Below the pieces are notes generated by a model, which saw nothing but the letters and a program-made list of their open reading frames with translations, did no database searches and was not told the DNA's origin. A stretch of DNA of 64,000 nt from Candidatus Bipolaricaulota bacterium. GTDB lineage: Bacteria > Bipolaricaulota > Bipolaricaulia > Bipolaricaulales > Bipolaricaulaceae. Both the position numbers and the translations under genes were made by a program. The stretch spans positions 32,969 to 96,968 of the forward strand of contig JACIWK010000007.1 in NCBI GenBank assembly GCA_014360985.1, in the 5' to 3' direction. Below, one piece after another: positions 25,749 to 33,556 of this stretch; the first letter of the stretch is position 1, and every line of letters begins with the position of its first letter.

Positions 25749-26525
25749 TTACCTAGTCGTGGGCTTCGTCGCCTCCAGGGTGAGGCTCACGATGGCCGGC
25801 GCCCCGTCCCCGTCGGCGGCGCCGGGAAGGGCGGCGTCGGCAGGAGCTTCCTTCAGGACGCGGATGCCCTCGAACCCCGCGGCGCGGATCGCAGCCAGGT
25901 ACTCGTCCTTCTGCGCGGCCCCGGCCACGCACGCCACGTAGGCCTCAATCGATTCCCGGACTGAAGCCGGCAGATCCCTCACGAGGACGAGGTCGGAGAG
26001 GACCATCCTCCCTCCGGCCCGTAGGACGCGGTACGCCTCGCAGAACACGCGCGCCTTGTCGGGCGAGAGGTTGATCACGCAGTTCGAGATCACGACGTCC
26101 ACGGAGCTGTCGGCCACGGGGAGGTTTTCGATCTCGCCGAGGCGGAACTCGACGTTCTCGAACTGGTGCGTTCGGGCGCTTTCGCGGGCTCGGTCTACCA
26201 TCTCCGGGGTCATGTCCACACCGATGACGTACCCCTCCTCGCCCACGATCCGCGCCGCCAGGAAACAGTCGATGCCAGCGCCGGCCCCGAGGTCGAGCAC
26301 CACGTCGCCCTTCTGGAGCCCAGCGTGCGCGACGGGGTTCCCACAGCCGAGCCCGAGGTCGGCTCCGGCGGGGATTGTCGCCAGCTCCTCAGCACTGTAC
26401 CCGAGGGCCTTGCTTCCGGGCAGCTGTGTACTGCAGCAGCCTGTTTCTGAACAGCACAATGTTCCACCCTGCGCGCGCCGGGCATACCCCTCGCGTACGG
26501 CCCTTCTCACCTGATCATGCTCCAT
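25749..26525 (-). CDS. arsM: Arsenite methyltransferase
   Basis: A 258-residue SAM-dependent methyltransferase of the ArsM family, which converts As(III) to methylated arsenicals. Family-specific features: GLGCGNPVAHAGL and VISNCVINLSPDK (the two conserved arsenic-binding Cys), motif I VLDLGAGAGIDCF, the acidic residue in VIGVDMTPEMV, and an N-terminal Cys cluster (LCCSETGCCSTQ) that can supply the additional Cys. AAGGAGAG precedes the ATG. It follows an AbrB-family gene by 15 nt, so the two are co-transcribed from the region with the palindromic operator at 26816-26845. Confidence 0.92.
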   Translation of the reverse strand: MEHDQVRRAVREGYARRAQGGTLCCSETGCCSTQLPGSKALGYSAEELATIPAGADLGLGCGNPVAHAGLQKGDVVLDLGAGAGIDCFLAARIVGEEGYVIGVDMTPEMVDRARESARTHQFENVEFRLGEIENLPVADSSVDVVISNCVINLSPDKARVFCEAYRVLRAGGRMVLSDLVLVRDLPASVRESIEAYVACVAGAAQKDEYLAAIRAAGFEGIRVLKEAPADAALPGAADGDGAPAIVSLTLEATKPTTR

Positions 26526-26540
26526 GGTGTCTCTCTCCTT

Positions 26541-26807
26541 CTACCCGTGGGGGTCTCCAAGAAGCCCTTCGGCCACCAGCCCCAGCGCCGACCGCACAGC
26601 GACGGCCAGGCCCTCGGCCTTCGTCAGAACAAGACAGCACACGGCTCCGTCCCTCTCGATGACGGTGAGGGCGAGCTTATCTCCGCCGCGGAGTCCGATC
26701 CTCTCCCGGATATCCTTCGGGAGGACCATCTGCCCCCGCTCGTCCACGGTGATCAGCGCCTCCACCTTGCAGCACCCACAGGATACTTTCCGCTTGGCTC
26801 TCGGCAT
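26541..26807 (-). CDS. AbrB/SpoVT-type DNA-binding protein with N-terminal Cys cluster (HgcC-like)
   Basis: An 88-residue protein with a swapped-hairpin AbrB domain (ALITVDERGQMVLPKDIRE, then GLRGGDKLALTVI). An N-terminal SCGCCKVEA and a later AVCCLVL give it two vicinal Cys groups. This Cys-decorated form resembles the HgcAB-associated AbrB proteins, and thiols are natural As(III) or Hg(II) sensors. It lies directly upstream of arsM. A direct role as thiol-based metalloid sensor acting on the nearby palindrome is a reasonable hypothesis, not shown by sequence. Confidence 0.85.
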   Translation of the reverse strand: MPRAKRKVSCGCCKVEALITVDERGQMVLPKDIRERIGLRGGDKLALTVIERDGAVCCLVLTKAEGLAVAVRSALGLVAEGLLGDPHG

Positions 26808-26815
26808 CGCTCCCC

Positions 26816-26845
26816 CTGATGAATCAGATTATGCTGATCCATCAG
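26816..26845. promoter_or_regulatory. Palindromic operator overlapping the promoter of the abrB-arsM unit
   Basis: Two 12-bp arms, CTGATGAATCAG and CTGATCCATCAG, flank a 6-bp spacer. The second arm is the reverse complement of the first with one mismatch, and each arm is itself nearly palindromic. On the minus strand the spacer reads CATAAT, a -10-like sequence, so a protein bound here would block transcription of the AbrB-arsM pair, whose first codon is 8 nt downstream of the inner arm edge. Likely target of the AbrB-type protein or of an ArsR-type repressor. Confidence 0.7.
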
Positions 26846-26924
26846 AGCCGACACTACAGGGAAGGGGCTCCCCTGTCAAGGGGAGGGAGGTGCCCTGCGC
26901 AGGGCAGCCGCTTGCGGAAGTCGG

Positions 26925-27398
26925 CTAGGACGGGAGGTGGCGGCTCAGTCGGTCCACCATCGCGGCGATCTGTTGCTCCCGACTCCGGCGGGACCAGTTG
27001 ACGACCCCGACTCCGCAGATCGTGGCCCCCTTAGCTTGGCACGCTCTCGTCATCTGACGGAGCGCGCGGTCCCCGCCCATCCAGGCGAACGGGAAGGACT
27101 GGGTCACGAAACAGGCCGCGCGTTTGCCGGCAAGCGATGGCACCTGGCGAAGATAGGCCTGCATCGCGAGGGCGAGGGCGAACCCGTGCACAGGCGACCC
27201 GAACACGATGGCGTCGTAGGCCTCAACGTTGGGTACCGACTTGAGTCTCACGTCCTTCACCCCGGGGCGGACCTCGCCTTCGGCCTCCAGCCGCTCCAGG
27301 GTCACGGTGTGGCCGGCGGTGGCCAGCTTCTCCCGGAGCTTTTCCGCCACGGAGTGCGTGTGTCCGGTCTGCGAATGGACGACGATCCCAATGTCCAT
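26925..27398 (-). CDS. Flavodoxin-family protein
   Basis: A 157-residue flavodoxin-like protein. FMN-phosphate loop: VVHSQTGHTHSVAEKL near the N-terminus; second FMN loop region AIVFGSPVHGFALA; later ACFVTQSFPFAW. AAAGGAGGGGCAAC precedes the ATG. It lies upstream of, and in the same direction as, the abrB-arsM pair but is separated by the operator region, so co-transcription is uncertain. Possible roles include electron supply or quinone reduction; none is specified by the sequence. Confidence 0.88.
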   Translation of the reverse strand: MDIGIVVHSQTGHTHSVAEKLREKLATAGHTVTLERLEAEGEVRPGVKDVRLKSVPNVEAYDAIVFGSPVHGFALALAMQAYLRQVPSLAGKRAACFVTQSFPFAWMGGDRALRQMTRACQAKGATICGVGVVNWSRRSREQQIAAMVDRLSRHLPS

Positions 27399-27832
27399 GT
27401 TGCCCCTCCTTTGTGGACCCGTTCGATTATGGGCCTACCTTCGGGACTGGCAACTCCCCCCGACCTCGCCGGCCACCGGCTGGGTTGGGGGTCCGTTCTG
27501 GATCACGTCCTGGCGAGGATCGCAGTCCCGCAGTGGTCTTCCCCTCCTCGCGGGCGAACTGCGCCCCGCGAACCCGTTCCGACGGCGTGGTCTGGGGGCG
27601 GTCCAAGACCAACGTTGGGGTGCCGAACTCCCGTCGCCGATCTGGGCTTGGGTCCGGGTGGGAGAGCGGTGGAGACGACGGGAGCGGTCGATCAGTCCCC
27701 CGGCTCCTCCTTTCCTTGTCGCCAAGCTCTCGTATAGGAGGAGCACCGCCTTCCTTCAACCACCCCTTCACCACCCCCTCGGCCTGGTAACGATCTCCTG
27801 GCGCATGTCGGGAAGGTGGTTATACTTCCGGT
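27399..27832. other. Intergenic region without a recognised gene
   Basis: A 434-bp GC-rich stretch between the divergent flavodoxin and antitoxin genes. Several open frames exist on both strands but lack ribosome sites and family resemblance. Only the MazE-type promoter at its right end is recognisable. A structured RNA cannot be excluded; none of the common families was recognised. Confidence 0.55.
27821..27826 (+). promoter_or_regulatory. Candidate -10 box of the toxin-antitoxin pair, 6 nt before the start
   Basis: TATACT followed by TCCGGT and the ATG of the antitoxin gene; no ribosome site. This predicts a leaderless mazEF-type transcript. Confidence 0.55.
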
Positions 27833-28069
27833 ATGAAGACAGCGGTCTCCCTGCCGGATGAGCTGTTTGAGCGCGCGGATCGGTTCGCGCGGCGGGCTGG
27901 CAAGTCGCGGAGCGAGCTGTTCCAGGACGCGCTCCGAGAGTACCTCGCTCGCCGCGCCCCGGAGGACCTCACTGAGGCCGTGAACCGTGCCGTGGCGGCT
28001 GCGGGCAAGAGAGGGGAGGAGTTCGTCACTGCCGCAAGCCAGCGGGTTCTGGAGCGCGTCGAGTGGTGA
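27833..28069 (+). CDS. Ribbon-helix-helix antitoxin (MazE/CopG type)
   Basis: A 78-residue protein whose first ~45 residues form a ribbon-helix-helix DNA-binding domain (MKTAVSLPDELFERADRFAR, then GKSRSELFQDALREYLAR), followed by an acidic tail that normally wraps the toxin. It overlaps the PemK/MazF-type gene by 7 nt. The dimer is expected to bind the promoter just upstream and to neutralise the toxin. Confidence 0.88.
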   Translation: MKTAVSLPDELFERADRFARRAGKSRSELFQDALREYLARRAPEDLTEAVNRAVAAAGKRGEEFVTAASQRVLERVEW

Positions 28070-28407
28070 TCTCGCAGGGCGAGGTGTGGTGGGCGAGCCT
28101 TCCCGTGCCCACGGGGTCAGCGCCCGGCTTCCGCCGTCCGGTGGTGGTGGTCCAAGGCGATGCGTTCAACCGGAGCCGGCTGGCCACGGTCGTGTGCGTT
28201 CCCCTCACGAGCAACCTCAAGTGGGCCGACGCGCCGGGGAACGTGCTGCTGAAGGCCGAGACAACCGGCCTCCCCAAGGATTCCGTGGCCCTGGTGGCCG
28301 AGGTGATCACCCTCGACAGGTCCGTCCTCATCGACCGGTGCGGGAAGCTGGCTTCCGAGCAGGTCAAGTTGATCCTCTCCGGCCTCGACATCGTGCTCGG
28401 ACGGTGA
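28063..28407 (+). CDS. MazF/PemK-type mRNA interferase toxin
   Basis: A 114-residue toxin: ISQGEVWWASLPV (N-terminal strand with the usual 'rGdiwwv.l'), FRRPVVVVQGDAFN (the RP.vviq.d motif), TVVCVPLTSNL (catalytic Thr region) and DSVALVAEVITLDRSVL. Such toxins cleave single-stranded mRNA at short sequences. The GTG start at 28063 lies within the antitoxin gene; a second GTG follows at 28066. Confidence 0.9.
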   Translation: MVISQGEVWWASLPVPTGSAPGFRRPVVVVQGDAFNRSRLATVVCVPLTSNLKWADAPGNVLLKAETTGLPKDSVALVAEVITLDRSVLIDRCGKLASEQVKLILSGLDIVLGR

Positions 28408-28508
28408 AGGACTCCACGGGCATGACCATCGGGGGATCGGCGGTGTGCGATAGGAGCATCCGCCTCCTTCCCCTGGGAACTAGTGTAATCAGTATCATCT
28501 CCGGAGTC

Positions 28509-28569
28509 TTGACAGGAGACATACGGACCGCTACCATTATTTGCGCTTCTTGTGCGTACGCACAAGAAG
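28509..28569 (+). promoter_or_regulatory. Consensus-like promoter with a 24-bp perfect palindrome at the start site
   Basis: TTGACA (28509-28514), a 17-bp spacer and TACCAT (28532-28537) form one of the best promoters in the window. A perfect 24-bp palindrome (half-site CTTCTTGTGCGT) occupies 28546-28569, where transcription would begin. Outer arms ACGGACC before it and GGTCCGT after it extend the symmetry imperfectly. This is what an operator for a dimeric repressor looks like; as RNA it would form a long hairpin. A 14-bp palindrome TTCGGGATCCCGAA follows at 28612-28625. The next gene downstream is a 60-residue ORF. Confidence 0.6.
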
Positions 28570-28675
28570 GGGGTGGTCCGTCGTAAGGAGAGGAAAGGGT
28601 TCTTGCGGGATTTCGGGATCCCGAATGTGTGGACGTGGAGACCGAGGTTGACCTAGGTACAAGGAGGCTGGATCC

Positions 28676-28858
28676 ATGAAGCGGGCTCTCGCGTTTGTGT
28701 CAGGAGTCAAGTGTTCGAGTGACAACACCGAAAAACAAGCACGAGTTAATCAGGATGTACTCGTGAAGGCCGCCGAAGACAGGGCTAAGTATGGCGCCCG
28801 TCGTATCGTCCTCGACACAGATGACTTGGCATGCGGAGATCCTAGGAAGAGAGTCTAG
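28676..28858 (+). CDS. Hypothetical 60-residue protein
   Basis: A short ORF in an AT-richer stretch. AAGGAGG lies 8 nt before the ATG, and a good promoter with palindromic operator lies about 130 nt upstream, which together favour expression. The protein (starting MKRALAFVSGVKCSSDN, ending CGDPRKRV) has no recognised domain. Its 3' end overlaps the end of the convergent GAF-type gene by 4 nt. Confidence 0.4.
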   Translation: MKRALAFVSGVKCSSDNTEKQARVNQDVLVKAAEDRAKYGARRIVLDTDDLACGDPRKRV

Positions 28859-29769
28859 TCTTCGGCCCTCCTTCTCTTCTTGGCTGCGTAGATTGCTTGG
28901 CACTGAGCGATTCTGTTTGCTGCAATGCAGACGCAGAAGATGTCGCTGTCAGTGAACGCATCCCGCTTGCTGCTTTCGACGTTCAGGACTCCGTAGGGCT
29001 CCCATTCTCTCTGGCCACTAGCAATGAGGCAGGGCACAATCAGTAGTGATCTGAAGTTCCTTCGGGATGTTGGCTTCCATAGACCGTGGGCCGCTAGCTC
29101 GTATCGGATAGGACCGCCGGGCTGTGAAGGAGTAGCTAACCGGAACGACCAATTCTGTCTTACGTATGGAAGGTAGATGGTGCGGCCGCTTAGGGCTGCT
29201 TCCTTCGCATAAGCCCTATCGCCTGGGTCTGAGAGAAGAACACAGAAGTTCATATCCACATCGAGATCGTCTGGGTACCAAGCTCCTAGCCGCAGTTCCT
29301 GGGCCAGAAGACTGAGGAACGTAAGGGAGACCGACTTTCGCGGGAACAGAGTGGTAGCGATGCACTTAAGAGCACTAGCCAAGACGCCGTCCGCTCTCCT
29401 GTCAAGGGCTTCCCCTGGAAGGGTTTCTGCCTCAACACGGAACTGATCCACAAGATGGCTGAGATGCCTCAAGCCATACAACTTGCTGAGTTCGAGCTCG
29501 TAGAAACGCCGATGTCTAGCCCAGAACAGCGAAATCAACTGCGGCAAGAGCGCTGCTGCCAAGGTGCCAACTGCTGCCCAGTATAGCAGAGGCGGGATTA
29601 ATGAGGATAGGGCCATCAACAGCACGGCGCACCCGGTCAGTATGGTAAGGAGTAGGTTGGTGTTGAGAGAGAACCAGCGTCTCGTTCGCCAGAACCATGC
29701 TATGGCTCGCGCTTTCCACGGAATCATGGGCTTCTCGCTCTGCAAACGACGTGGGTCAGCAGAAAGCAT
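28855..29769 (-). CDS. Membrane-anchored GAF-domain-like protein
   Basis: About 304 residues. Two adjacent membrane helices near the N-terminus (LLLTILTGCAVLLMAL and LLYWAAVGTLAAALLP) are followed by a ~220-residue cytoplasmic domain ending in PYGVLNVESSKRDAFTDSDI, which matches the end of a GAF fold, and an AANRIAQ helix. Sensory or effector output domains are absent. Codon use and base composition are clearly lower in GC than the surroundings, suggesting transfer. The ATG at 29769 is chosen because upstream residues are rich in Arg and Gly and not membrane-like; an ATG at 29727 is also possible. Confidence 0.62.
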   Translation of the reverse strand: MLSADPRRLQSEKPMIPWKARAIAWFWRTRRWFSLNTNLLLTILTGCAVLLMALSSLIPPLLYWAAVGTLAAALLPQLISLFWARHRRFYELELSKLYGLRHLSHLVDQFRVEAETLPGEALDRRADGVLASALKCIATTLFPRKSVSLTFLSLLAQELRLGAWYPDDLDVDMNFCVLLSDPGDRAYAKEAALSGRTIYLPYVRQNWSFRLATPSQPGGPIRYELAAHGLWKPTSRRNFRSLLIVPCLIASGQREWEPYGVLNVESSKRDAFTDSDIFCVCIAANRIAQCQAIYAAKKRRRAED

Positions 29770-29923
29770 ATTCTTACTAATTCTATGTTTCCTGCCTCGT
29801 GGGGGCAAGGAGATTTCGGGTCGCAACGCCTGAAGTCCGCAGCAGGAATCTGTGGCCAACCTCCAACTGCAGGTCTCGGCCGCCTGTCTCCGTCACCACT
29901 GAGTTCTCTTGGGATGGTCTTGA

Positions 29924-30781
29924 TCACGCATCCAGGCTGCCGCGCAGCGCCTCCCACTCCTCCTTGGGGATCGTGTAGGTGTGCTCGCGGCCGGGGAACG
30001 CGCCGTCCTTCACGTCCTTGATGTAGGCCTGGAACGCCCCGAGCATCACGGACGACACGTCGGCGTACTTCTTCACGAACTTTGGGGTGAACGCCTCGAA
30101 CAGCCCCAAGATGTCGTGCACGATCAGGAGCTGCCCGTGGCACGCCGGCCCTGAGCCGATGGAGAGAATGGGCACCTTCGCCCGCCCGGTGATCACCTCG
30201 GCCACCTTGGCGGGAATGGCCTCCAAGAGGATCGAGAACGCGCCGGCTTCCTCCAGGCACTTCGCGTCGTCGATGAGGGCCTTGGCCGTGGCGGCGCTCC
30301 GGCCCTGGGACTTGAGCCCGCCGATCGCGCTCGCCGCCTGCGGCGTGAGGCCGATGTGCCCCATTACGGGAATCCCCGCCTTCACGATCGCCTGCACCCG
30401 CTCCGCCATCCGCGCCCCGCCCTCGAGCTTGATCGCATCGGCCCCGCCCTCGGAGATGAACCGGCCCGCGTTGCGGATCGCGGTCTCGTTCGAGGGCTGG
30501 TAGGACATGTACGGCATGTCGCCCACCACGAACGCCCGCTGGGCGGCTCGGCTCACGGCGGCGGTGATCGCGATCATGAAGTCCATCGTCGCCGGAAGTG
30601 TCGTCCGGTGGCCGAGCAGGCACATCGCCCCCGAGTCGCCGACGAGGATCATGTCCATCCCCGCCCGGTCCTCGAGCAGGGCCGTCGGGTAGTCGTAGGC
30701 GGTGAGGAACGTGATCTTCTCCCCCCGCTCCACCATCGCCAGAAGATCGGGAATCGTTAGCTTGGTCCGTTTCTCGTCCAT
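29924..30781 (-). CDS. panB: 3-methyl-2-oxobutanoate hydroxymethyltransferase (ketopantoate), PanB family
   Basis: A 285-residue TIM-barrel protein of the PanB family (first step of pantothenate and CoA synthesis). Seen: TAYDYPTALL, ILVGDSGAM (Mg-binding Asp), TLPATMDFMI, IKLEGGARM, GHIGLTPQA, the catalytic Glu in LLEAIP and FPGREHTYTIP. Two motifs depart from the enterobacterial form: GDSGAM instead of GDSLGM, and GSGPACHGQ where 'GaG...DGQ' is usual. AAGGAGGAACG precedes the ATG. PanB is the likely function; a related aldolase cannot be excluded. No panC or panD nearby. Confidence 0.85.
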   Translation of the reverse strand: MDEKRTKLTIPDLLAMVERGEKITFLTAYDYPTALLEDRAGMDMILVGDSGAMCLLGHRTTLPATMDFMIAITAAVSRAAQRAFVVGDMPYMSYQPSNETAIRNAGRFISEGGADAIKLEGGARMAERVQAIVKAGIPVMGHIGLTPQAASAIGGLKSQGRSAATAKALIDDAKCLEEAGAFSILLEAIPAKVAEVITGRAKVPILSIGSGPACHGQLLIVHDILGLFEAFTPKFVKKYADVSSVMLGAFQAYIKDVKDGAFPGREHTYTIPKEEWEALRGSLDA

Positions 30782-30921
30782 CGTTCCTCCTTGGAGCTCA
30801 TGGTAGCGAGCTGGCGCGGTCGCAGCCAGGACGGCTTGGACCTGGCAAACCGGGGGCGTATCCTCACGGTACCGATGAACTCGCCAGGATGCGGCGCGAG
30901 GGTCCGACGCTGGGTGGCAAC

Positions 30922-31830
30922 ATGAGCTGGCTCAGCGATCACCTCGGCCTTCCCACGGATGTGGTGACGCGGCTCCTCGCCACAGTGGGCATCTTCGTCG
31001 CCCTGTGGATCGCCCGCAGGTTGTGGACGGCTGCGGTTGCCAAGCGCACCTCAGACCCGCGCCTCCGCTACCGATGGAGCAAGGCGTCGGCGTACACGGT
31101 GGCCGTGATCGGACTCATCCTCATCGGCCGGCTGTGGCTGGAGGGCGTGCAGTCGCTCGTCACCTACTTTGGGCTCGTGTCGGCAGGCTTGGCGGTGGCG
31201 CTACGCGATCCGGTGGTCAACTTCTTCGGTTGGCTCTACATCTCGTGGCGGCGGCCCTTCGTCGTGGGGGACCGGATCGCCATTGCCGGGGTGGCGGGCG
31301 ACGTCGTGGACACCCGACCGTTCATGTTCACCCTGCTCGAGATCGGGGGTCGCGCGGCGGGGGAACAGAGCTCCGGCCGCCTGGTCCACGTCCCGAACGG
31401 GCGGGTGTTCGTCGAGCCCATCACCAACTACACCCAAGGGTTCAACTACGTCTGGAACGAGATCCCGGTTACGGTGACGTTCGAGAGCGATTGGGAGCGA
31501 GCCAAGGAGATCCTTCTTGGGATCTTGAACCGCGAGGTGGGAGCGGTGGCCGAGGAGGCAGCCCTTCCCATCCGCGATGCGAGCCGCAAGTTCCTCATCC
31601 AGTACGCCACGCTGACCCCGACCGTGTACACGAGGATCGTGGATCACGGTGTGAGCCTAACCCTACGCTATCTGTGCCGACCGCGACAGCGGCGGGAGAC
31701 GGAGCACCGGATCTCCGAGGCGATCCTGCACGCGTTTGCTCGGGAACCCAGGATCGACTTCGCCTACCCCACGTGGCGCCTCTACGCGCATCCAGCTGAA
31801 GGGAAGCTGGACCTGCGCCCGCCGCAGTAG
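30922..31830 (+). CDS. MscS-family mechanosensitive channel
   Basis: About 302 residues. Three N-terminal helices (about residues 10-30, 50-70 and 75-100), the last with the pore-lining SAGLAVALRDPVVNFFGW motif, then the beta domain (RRPFVVGDRIAI, DTRPFMFTLLEI) and a C-terminal alpha/beta domain. Opens under membrane tension to release solutes. The start at 30922 (MSWLSDH) is chosen over 30889 because GGTGG precedes it; both are in frame. It ends 19 nt before mutY. Confidence 0.88.
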   Translation: MSWLSDHLGLPTDVVTRLLATVGIFVALWIARRLWTAAVAKRTSDPRLRYRWSKASAYTVAVIGLILIGRLWLEGVQSLVTYFGLVSAGLAVALRDPVVNFFGWLYISWRRPFVVGDRIAIAGVAGDVVDTRPFMFTLLEIGGRAAGEQSSGRLVHVPNGRVFVEPITNYTQGFNYVWNEIPVTVTFESDWERAKEILLGILNREVGAVAEEAALPIRDASRKFLIQYATLTPTVYTRIVDHGVSLTLRYLCRPRQRRETEHRISEAILHAFAREPRIDFAYPTWRLYAHPAEGKLDLRPPQ

Positions 31831-31849
31831 TTCATCTACCCCGACCGCG

Positions 31850-32839
31850 ATGCCCGATCTTGATGACCGTGACGCGCTGAGCACCTTCCGCCGCGACCTG
31901 GCGACCTGGTTCCGCCAACACCGCCGCGACCTCAGCTGGCGCCGCGTTCGTGATCCCTACGCGATCCTCGTCTCGGAGATCCTTCTCCAGCAGACGAGGG
32001 TGGAGCAGGCTCAGGGGTACTACGCCCGGTTCATGGCAGCGTTTCCCGATCTCGCCACCCTTGCACGGGCATCGGAGGAGGACGTGCTGAAGGTATGGGC
32101 GGGGGCGGGGTACTACCGCCGGGCGCGGAACCTCCACCAGCTGGCCCGCGCGGTGGCCGAGACGGGTCTCCCCACGACGGCGGCAGAGCTTGAGGATCTC
32201 CCGGGTATCGGGCCCTACACCGCGGCGGCGGTGGCCTCGATCGCGTTTGGTGAGCCGGTGGCGGCGGTGGACGGGAACGTGCGGCGGGTCCTCGCCCGCC
32301 TGTTCGCGGTCGAGGCGCCGAACGCTCGGTGGCTGCGGGAAACGGCGGAGCGGTTTCTCGATCGTGCCGACCCGGGGGCGTGGAACCAAGCAGTGATGGA
32401 GCTGGGGTCCCTCGTCTGCACGCCGAAGAACCCCACCTGTGCGGCCTGTCCGGCCGCGCGGTTCTGCCGGGGCAAGGGCGACCCCGAACGCTATCCCGTC
32501 CGGCGGGTACGGCGGCAGATGGTGGTGTCGGCCTGTGCCCTCGTCCTGAAGGGTGGTGGCGGGTATGTCTTGGAGAGGCGCGATGGGCGCGCCCTGGGCG
32601 GGCTGTGGGGGTTCCCGCTGGAGGAAGGCCCGAGCGCGTTGGAGGTCTTGCTCTCCCGGTACCGGTTGGCGAGCGCCCGGCCGTTGGGCACGGTCGAGCA
32701 CGCGTTCACCCATAAGAAGCTGACGATCGAGGTCTACGCAGCGTCATGGCCTGGGCCTGTAGACGACCCAGGTTCGCGTCCCCTGTCCGTCCTCGACCGG
32801 AAGATCCTCGCGTTGGCCAGCGTTTCGCCCGTACCTTGA
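31850..32839 (+). CDS. mutY: A/G-specific adenine glycosylase
   Basis: A 329-residue base-excision glycosylase that removes adenine opposite 8-oxoguanine. N-terminal HhH-GPD domain: SEILLQQTRV (catalytic Glu), DLPGIGPYTAAAVASIAF (helix-hairpin-helix) and AAVDGNVRR (catalytic Asp). Iron-sulfur cluster loop C-x6-C-x2-C-x5-C in CTPKNPTCAACPAARFC. C-terminal Nudix-like domain (VVSACALVLK to HAFTHKKLTI). The ATG at 31850 removes an upstream segment that overlaps mscS. No ribosome site is evident. Confidence 0.95.
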   Translation: MPDLDDRDALSTFRRDLATWFRQHRRDLSWRRVRDPYAILVSEILLQQTRVEQAQGYYARFMAAFPDLATLARASEEDVLKVWAGAGYYRRARNLHQLARAVAETGLPTTAAELEDLPGIGPYTAAAVASIAFGEPVAAVDGNVRRVLARLFAVEAPNARWLRETAERFLDRADPGAWNQAVMELGSLVCTPKNPTCAACPAARFCRGKGDPERYPVRRVRRQMVVSACALVLKGGGGYVLERRDGRALGGLWGFPLEEGPSALEVLLSRYRLASARPLGTVEHAFTHKKLTIEVYAASWPGPVDDPGSRPLSVLDRKILALASVSPVP

Positions 32840-32899
32840 TCGGCCCGAGAGACCGTCGGACACGGAGCCCGAGGCTACCGAGGACACTGTCTCGTGCAG

Positions 32900-32921
32900 C
32901 GTCGGGGGCTTCTACCCGACG
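32900..32921 (+). other. Stem-loop in the mutY-mobB spacer
   Basis: CGTCGGG, an 8-nt loop and CCCGACG form a perfect 7-bp stem within the 215-bp spacer before mobB. It has no T-run, so it is not a standard terminator. The spacer may hold a structured leader, but it does not match a riboswitch I know, including the molybdenum-cofactor class. Confidence 0.3.
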
Positions 32922-33054
32922 GACTCGGCTTCTCCTCTGCGGCGGAAGAAGTCCTGTCTCACCTGGGGAGAGGGCGAACCGCAGAAGGCACTCCTGAGTG
33001 AGTTGCGCGGAGGGGAGAGGAGATCCAGAATCTCCGTCCTCAGGAGGGGCCTGG

Positions 33055-33534
33055 ATGAAGGTGGTCGCGGTCATCGGACACAAGGGGTCGGGAAAAACGA
33101 CGTTTCTCCGGAGGCTCATTCCGGTCCTGGTGGCCCGCGGGTACCGCGTGGGCACGGCCAAGCACGTGGGACCCGAGGTGGAGCCGGACACCCCGGGGAA
33201 AGACACCCAGCTCCACCGCGAGGCCGGCGCGGAGCGGGTGCTCCTCTACTCCGACCTCCACGGCGCCCTGTTCTGGGACCACGATGGCGCCCCGGTGGAG
33301 GAGTACCTCGACCGGCACATGGCCGATCTCGACCTCGTGCTCCTCGAGGGGTTTAAGGGCTCGCACTACCCGAAGATCGAGATCTACCGGTCCGGGGAGC
33401 CGCTTGCTGGCCGGATCCCCGTCCTCGCCGTGGTCTCGGACCGTTCGGTGCGCGTTCCCGATGGGGTTGAGGTGCTGCCTTTGGATCCGGAGGCGGTGGC
33501 CGACTTCCTTGAAGCGGAGCTCCTCGCCCCATGA
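33055..33534 (+). CDS. mobB: Molybdopterin-guanine dinucleotide biosynthesis protein B
   Basis: A 159-residue GTP-binding protein. Walker A GHKGSGKTT at residues 8-16, then TAKHVGPEV and DTQLHREAGA (family signatures), and DLVLLEGFKGSHYPKIEIYR (Walker B region typical of MobB). It assists MobA in forming the molybdenum cofactor dinucleotide. AGGAGGGG precedes the ATG. No molybdoenzyme or other moa/mob gene is in the window. Confidence 0.92.
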   Translation: MKVVAVIGHKGSGKTTFLRRLIPVLVARGYRVGTAKHVGPEVEPDTPGKDTQLHREAGAERVLLYSDLHGALFWDHDGAPVEEYLDRHMADLDLVLLEGFKGSHYPKIEIYRSGEPLAGRIPVLAVVSDRSVRVPDGVEVLPLDPEAVADFLEAELLAP

Positions 33535-33556
33535 CGGGCTGGATAGGAGGGGAAGA

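Noticed and set aside
27413..27790. Overlapping open frames on both strands in the flavodoxin-antitoxin spacer
   Set aside because: No ribosome site, Arg/Pro/Ser-rich translations and no resemblance to a family.
28546..28569. 24-bp palindrome as a Rho-independent terminator of the mazF-type gene
   Set aside because: No T-run follows on either strand and it is ~140 nt after the stop, at the start site of a good promoter; operator is the better reading, though not proven.
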